Shown: piece after piece, positions 13,941-16,146 of the stretch
Numbering within the stretch: position 1 is the stretch's first letter
How the letters are laid out: each line of letters begins with the position of its first letter
NCBI GenBank assembly: GCA_035464115.1
Contig: DATHSN010000219.1
Coordinates: forward strand, 1-16,146
Direction: 5' to 3'
Source of the DNA: DATHSN01 sp035464115
Lineage (GTDB): Bacteria; Actinomycetota; Acidimicrobiia; Acidimicrobiales; SKKL01
Length of the DNA: 16,146 bases
Translations under genes and position numbers: made by a program
Notes under the pieces: generated by a model
The model's database searches: none
Seen by the model: only the letters and a program-made list of their open reading frames with translations
What the model was told of the DNA's origin: nothing

Positions 13941-13946
13941 ACCGTA
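13941..13946 (-). promoter_or_regulatory. -10 element of the P-loop gene, leaderless arrangement
   Basis: On the minus strand TACGGT (13946-13941) is followed by 7 nt and then the ATG at 13933, with no Shine-Dalgarno. An ATGACC 14 nt further upstream may serve as a poor -35. The arrangement copies those of copA and the sensor kinase. Confidence 0.45.
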
Positions 13947-14061
13947 GATGGCGGCGCGCTGGTCATCGGCCCATCGAGCACGGCACCGAGCAGGGCGACC
14001 GCACCCGGGACACCCTCGGGGAGTGCCGTCGGCCGGCGGCCGCGCCGAGCGGGCGACGACA

Positions 14062-14090
14062 GGTGGGTCCGGGATGCGCCCGGACCCACC
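14062..14090 (-). terminator. Perfect 12-bp hairpin after the UgpB-like gene
   Basis: GGTGGGTCCGGG (14062-14073) pairs exactly with 14079-14090 around ATGCG. It begins 15 nt after the stop of the UgpB-like gene on the minus strand and should end the ABC-transporter transcript before the P-loop gene. No T-tract. Confidence 0.7.
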
Positions 14091-14105
14091 GGCGCGACCG
14101 CGTCG

Positions 14106-15611
14106 TCAGCTCACCCGGCGGGTGTAGTCCTCGATGATGGCGTTGGCCTCGGTCTGGGCCTGGCTGAGCGCGGCAGCCGGGTCCTGGCCCTGCAGGTACA
14201 TGCGCTCGAGGGCGGGCACGATGGCGTCCTCGCGCACCTGGGCGTGGTTGCCGATGACCGGACCGGCCACGGGCTCGCCCGAGCCGGTGAGCTGGTCGAA
14301 CGCCACCCGGTAGCCGGGCTGGGCCGACCACAGCTCCTGCACCGCGGGCAGCTCGGTGGCCGCCGTGCGGATGGGGAGGTAGCCGGTGCCGGCGTGCCAG
14401 GTGCCCTGCTGCTCGGCCTCGTTCAGCCAGGTGAGGAAGTCCCAGGCGGCGGCCCGCTCCTCGTCGGTGGACTCGGCGTCGAGCCAGAGGGCGGCGCCGC
14501 CGACGAGCACCGATCCGGGACGGTCGGCGGTGGCCGACGGCATGGGCCCCACCTCGACGGGCACCGGCGGGTCGAGGCCGGCGGCGGCGTCGAGCACGCC
14601 GGTGAGCGCCGCGGTGGTGTCGATGGTCATGCCGGCCACGCCGGTGGCCAGCGCGAAGAACTGCTCCTGGTTGGCACCGAGGCCGACGTAGGTGGCCAGC
14701 CCGTCCGCCACCATCTCGCTGAGCCAGGTGAAGACCTCCAGGCCGAGCTCGGTGTCGATGAGCATCTCGGTGGCGCGACCCTCACGGCCGTTGGCGTTGT
14801 CGGTGATGGGCTCGTCGGCCAGGGAGAACAGCTGCTCGATCACCCACGGGCTGGCGGTGAGCGACAGCCCCGACTCGGCGGCGCCCGCGTCGACGATGGC
14901 CTGCGAGGCGGCCCGCAGCTCGTCGAGGGTGGTGGGCAGCTCGGTGACGCCCGCCGCCTCGAGCACGGTGGCGTTGGCGTAGAGGATCGGGTTCGACACG
15001 TTGAACGGCATCGGCCACAGCACGCCGTCGAGCCGGTACGCCTCGATCACGCCGGGCACGAACTCCTCGGTGGGGTAGTCGGCGGCGATGAGGCACGCCT
15101 CCATCGGCACGAAGCTGCCGGCGTCGACGCCCAGCTGCAGCGCCGTCTCCTCGAGCTGCACGAGCGTCGGGCGGTCGCCGCCCCGGAGGCCGGCCAGGTA
15201 CTTGTCGAGGTTCTCGTTGTAGGAGCCCTGGAACAGCGAGTTCACGACCACCGCGTCCTGGCTGGCGTTGTAGGCCGCCACCAGCTCGTCGAGCGACGCC
15301 TGCAGGTTGGCCGACATGGCGTGCCACAGGTCGATCTGCACCGGGCCCGACGCACCGTCGAGGGCGCCGACCGGGCACAGGGCGGGGTCGACCGCCGCGG
15401 TGTCGTCGTCGGGGCTGTCGTCACCGCCGTCGCCGGCGTCGTCACCGCCGTCGGCGTCGTCGTCACCCTGGTCGTCGTCACCCCCGTCGTCGGCCGAGGT
15501 GTCGCCGGGAGGCTCGGCGTCGTCGGCGCTGTCGTCGCCGCCGCACGCGGCGCCGAGGATGGCCAGGGCCGCCAGCAGGGCCAGCAGCCGGAGGAGGAGG
15601 GATCGGGGCAT
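14106..15611 (-). CDS. ABC transporter extracellular solute-binding lipoprotein, UgpB-like
   Basis: This 501-residue protein is a family 1 extracellular solute-binding protein. Residues 1-22 form a lipoprotein signal with Cys23 (LGAAC). Residues 24-70 form an Asp-rich linker, and the binding domain starts about 85. WHAMSANLQASLDELVAAYN, FQGSYNENLDKYLAGLRGGDRPTLVQ and the later WHAGTGYLPIR resemble UgpB, which binds sn-glycerol-3-phosphate or glycerophosphodiesters. The UgpE-like gene 26 bp upstream supports this, though other sugars remain possible. The ATG has AGGAG 5 nt upstream. The gene is last in its operon, followed by a strong hairpin. It is longer than E. coli UgpB largely because of the linker. 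Confidence 0.9.
   Translation of the reverse strand: MPRSLLLRLLALLAALAILGAACGGDDSADDAEPPGDTSADDGGDDDQGDDDADGGDDAGDGGDDSPDDDTAAVDPALCPVGALDGASGPVQIDLWHAMSANLQASLDELVAAYNASQDAVVVNSLFQGSYNENLDKYLAGLRGGDRPTLVQLEETALQLGVDAGSFVPMEACLIAADYPTEEFVPGVIEAYRLDGVLWPMPFNVSNPILYANATVLEAAGVTELPTTLDELRAASQAIVDAGAAESGLSLTASPWVIEQLFSLADEPITDNANGREGRATEMLIDTELGLEVFTWLSEMVADGLATYVGLGANQEQFFALATGVAGMTIDTTAALTGVLDAAAGLDPPVPVEVGPMPSATADRPGSVLVGGAALWLDAESTDEERAAAWDFLTWLNEAEQQGTWHAGTGYLPIRTAATELPAVQELWSAQPGYRVAFDQLTGSGEPVAGPVIGNHAQVREDAIVPALERMYLQGQDPAAALSQAQTEANAIIEDYTRRVS
15402..15542 (-). repeat. Low-complexity Asp-rich linker of the lipoprotein
   Basis: Residues 24-70 of the UgpB-like protein contain 22 aspartates among 47 residues, mixed with Gly, Ala and Ser and only one Glu. 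The DNA is a degenerate run of GTC/GTCGTC-like triplets on the plus strand. It follows directly on the lipidated cysteine, so it forms a long negative tether between the membrane and the binding domain. Confidence 0.8.
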
Positions 15612-15637
15612 GGGTGCTCCTGGGGGAGAGGGCTCGA

Positions 15638-16146
15638 TCAGCCCTTGACGGCGCCCGAGGTGAGCCCCCGGACGAGGTGCTTCTGGAAGGCGATCAGCAG
15701 CACGAAGATCGGGACCGCGGCGATGATGGTGCCCGCGAAGACGAGGTTGAGGTCGTCGACGTTGGTCGAGGTCAGCGCCTTGAGGCCGATCTGGACGGTG
15801 CGCAGGTCGTCGTCGTTGGTGACGAGCAGCGGCCACAGGTACTGGTTCCACGCGGCCAGGAACGAGAACACGGACAGGGCGGCGATGGCGGGCCGGGCGA
15901 GGGGCACGGCGACGCTCCAGAGGAACCCGAGGTGGCCGTAGCCGTCGAGGCGGGCGGCGTCGCGCAGGTCCTGGGGGATGCCCATGAACGACTGGCGGAT
16001 GAGGAAGGTGCCGAACGCTGTGGCCATGAACGGCACCACGAGCCCCTGGTACGAGTCGAGCCACCCGAGCCACACGATGGTGTCGAAGTTGGCGACGATG
16101 GTGACCTCGGCAGGGATCATGAGGGTGGCCAGGAAGGCCACGAAGA
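15638..16146 (-). CDS. ABC transporter permease, UgpE/MalG-like (5' end outside window)
   Basis: About 169 C-terminal codons are present; the reading frame remains open at the right edge, so the start lies beyond the window (family length is about 270-290 residues). The fragment has about four transmembrane helices and the permease EAA loop DLRDAARLDGYGHLGFLWSVAVPLARPAIAAL, which contacts the ATPase. FLATLMIPAEVTIV, LDSYQGLVVPFMATAFGTFLIRQSF, WNQYLWPLL and QKHLVRGLTSGAVKG match UgpE, the glycerol-3-phosphate permease subunit, closely by eye. It lies 26 bp upstream of the UgpB-like gene on the same strand, so the operon order is ...E-B; the A permease and C ATPase subunits are not seen and may lie further right. 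Confidence 0.9.
   Translation of the reverse strand, partial: FVAFLATLMIPAEVTIVANFDTIVWLGWLDSYQGLVVPFMATAFGTFLIRQSFMGIPQDLRDAARLDGYGHLGFLWSVAVPLARPAIAALSVFSFLAAWNQYLWPLLVTNDDDLRTVQIGLKALTSTNVDDLNLVFAGTIIAAVPIFVLLIAFQKHLVRGLTSGAVKG

Noticed and set aside
15402..15542. GTC-rich triplet run considered as a tandem repeat or CRISPR-like array
   Set aside because: It is in frame within the lipoprotein and simply encodes an Asp-rich linker; there are no regular spacers.
13584..15941. Long plus-strand open frame antisense to the P-loop gene and UgpB-like gene
   Set aside because: It is Gly/Val/Arg-rich low-complexity shadow; the minus-strand frames have clear family motifs, signal peptide and ribosome binding site.

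Overview
The window is very GC-rich DNA from an actinobacterium. Gene content and style (DevR/DosR-type response regulator, CsoR copper sensor, FadE-like acyl-CoA dehydrogenase, many GTG starts, 4-bp GTGA/ATGA gene overlaps, G+C-rich hairpins without T-tracts, several apparently leaderless genes) fit Actinomycetota. The class Acidimicrobiia is my best guess, but that is inference. I see no tRNA, rRNA, CRISPR array, insertion sequence or phage gene. No gene-free stretch exceeds 300 bases; the longest is about 257 bases (10122-10378) and is packed with hairpins.

Layout, left to right. (1) 77-1306, minus: acyl-CoA dehydrogenase with its own promoter region containing a palindrome. (2) 1438-5408: a copper block. 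copA-copZ (minus) diverge from csoR (plus) across about 25 bp in which the two predicted -10 elements overlap. csoR is translationally coupled to a MalY/PatB-type PLP C-S lyase or aminotransferase. (3) 5583-6440: a 93-residue two-helix membrane protein (plus) and universal stress protein 1 (minus), converging on two hairpins. (4) 6590-7851, minus: a membrane-tethered TlpA-like thioredoxin coupled to a DsbB/BdbC-like disulfide oxidoreductase. (5) 7944-10121, plus: a double-PAS sensor histidine kinase and a response regulator very like mycobacterial DevR/DosR. (6) 10379-10867, minus: universal stress protein 2, separated from the regulator by two large hairpins. (7) 10980-13440, plus: a tightly overlapping operon of an unrecognised protein, a complete xylose isomerase and a PaaI-like thioesterase. 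It runs 17 bp into a convergent P-loop kinase-like gene (13424-13933). (8) 14106-16146, minus: a UgpE-like ABC permease (cut by the window end) followed by a UgpB-like lipoprotein with a very Asp-rich linker.

How the parts may fit together: blocks 3-6 look like a small stress and redox neighbourhood centred on a DosR-like two-component system. A DosR-box-like sequence lies upstream of usp1, centred about 42 bp before its predicted transcription start. A GGACC-AA-GGTCC palindrome lies upstream of the small membrane protein. Copper efflux and periplasmic disulfide enzymes are natural companions because copper damages thiols. A regulon linking these genes is inference; no binding data are available here. 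Nothing in the window is clearly a new system. The most promising leads are the DosR-like module with local target sites, the csoR-lyase coupling, and the repeated TANNNT-7 nt-start-codon arrangement.
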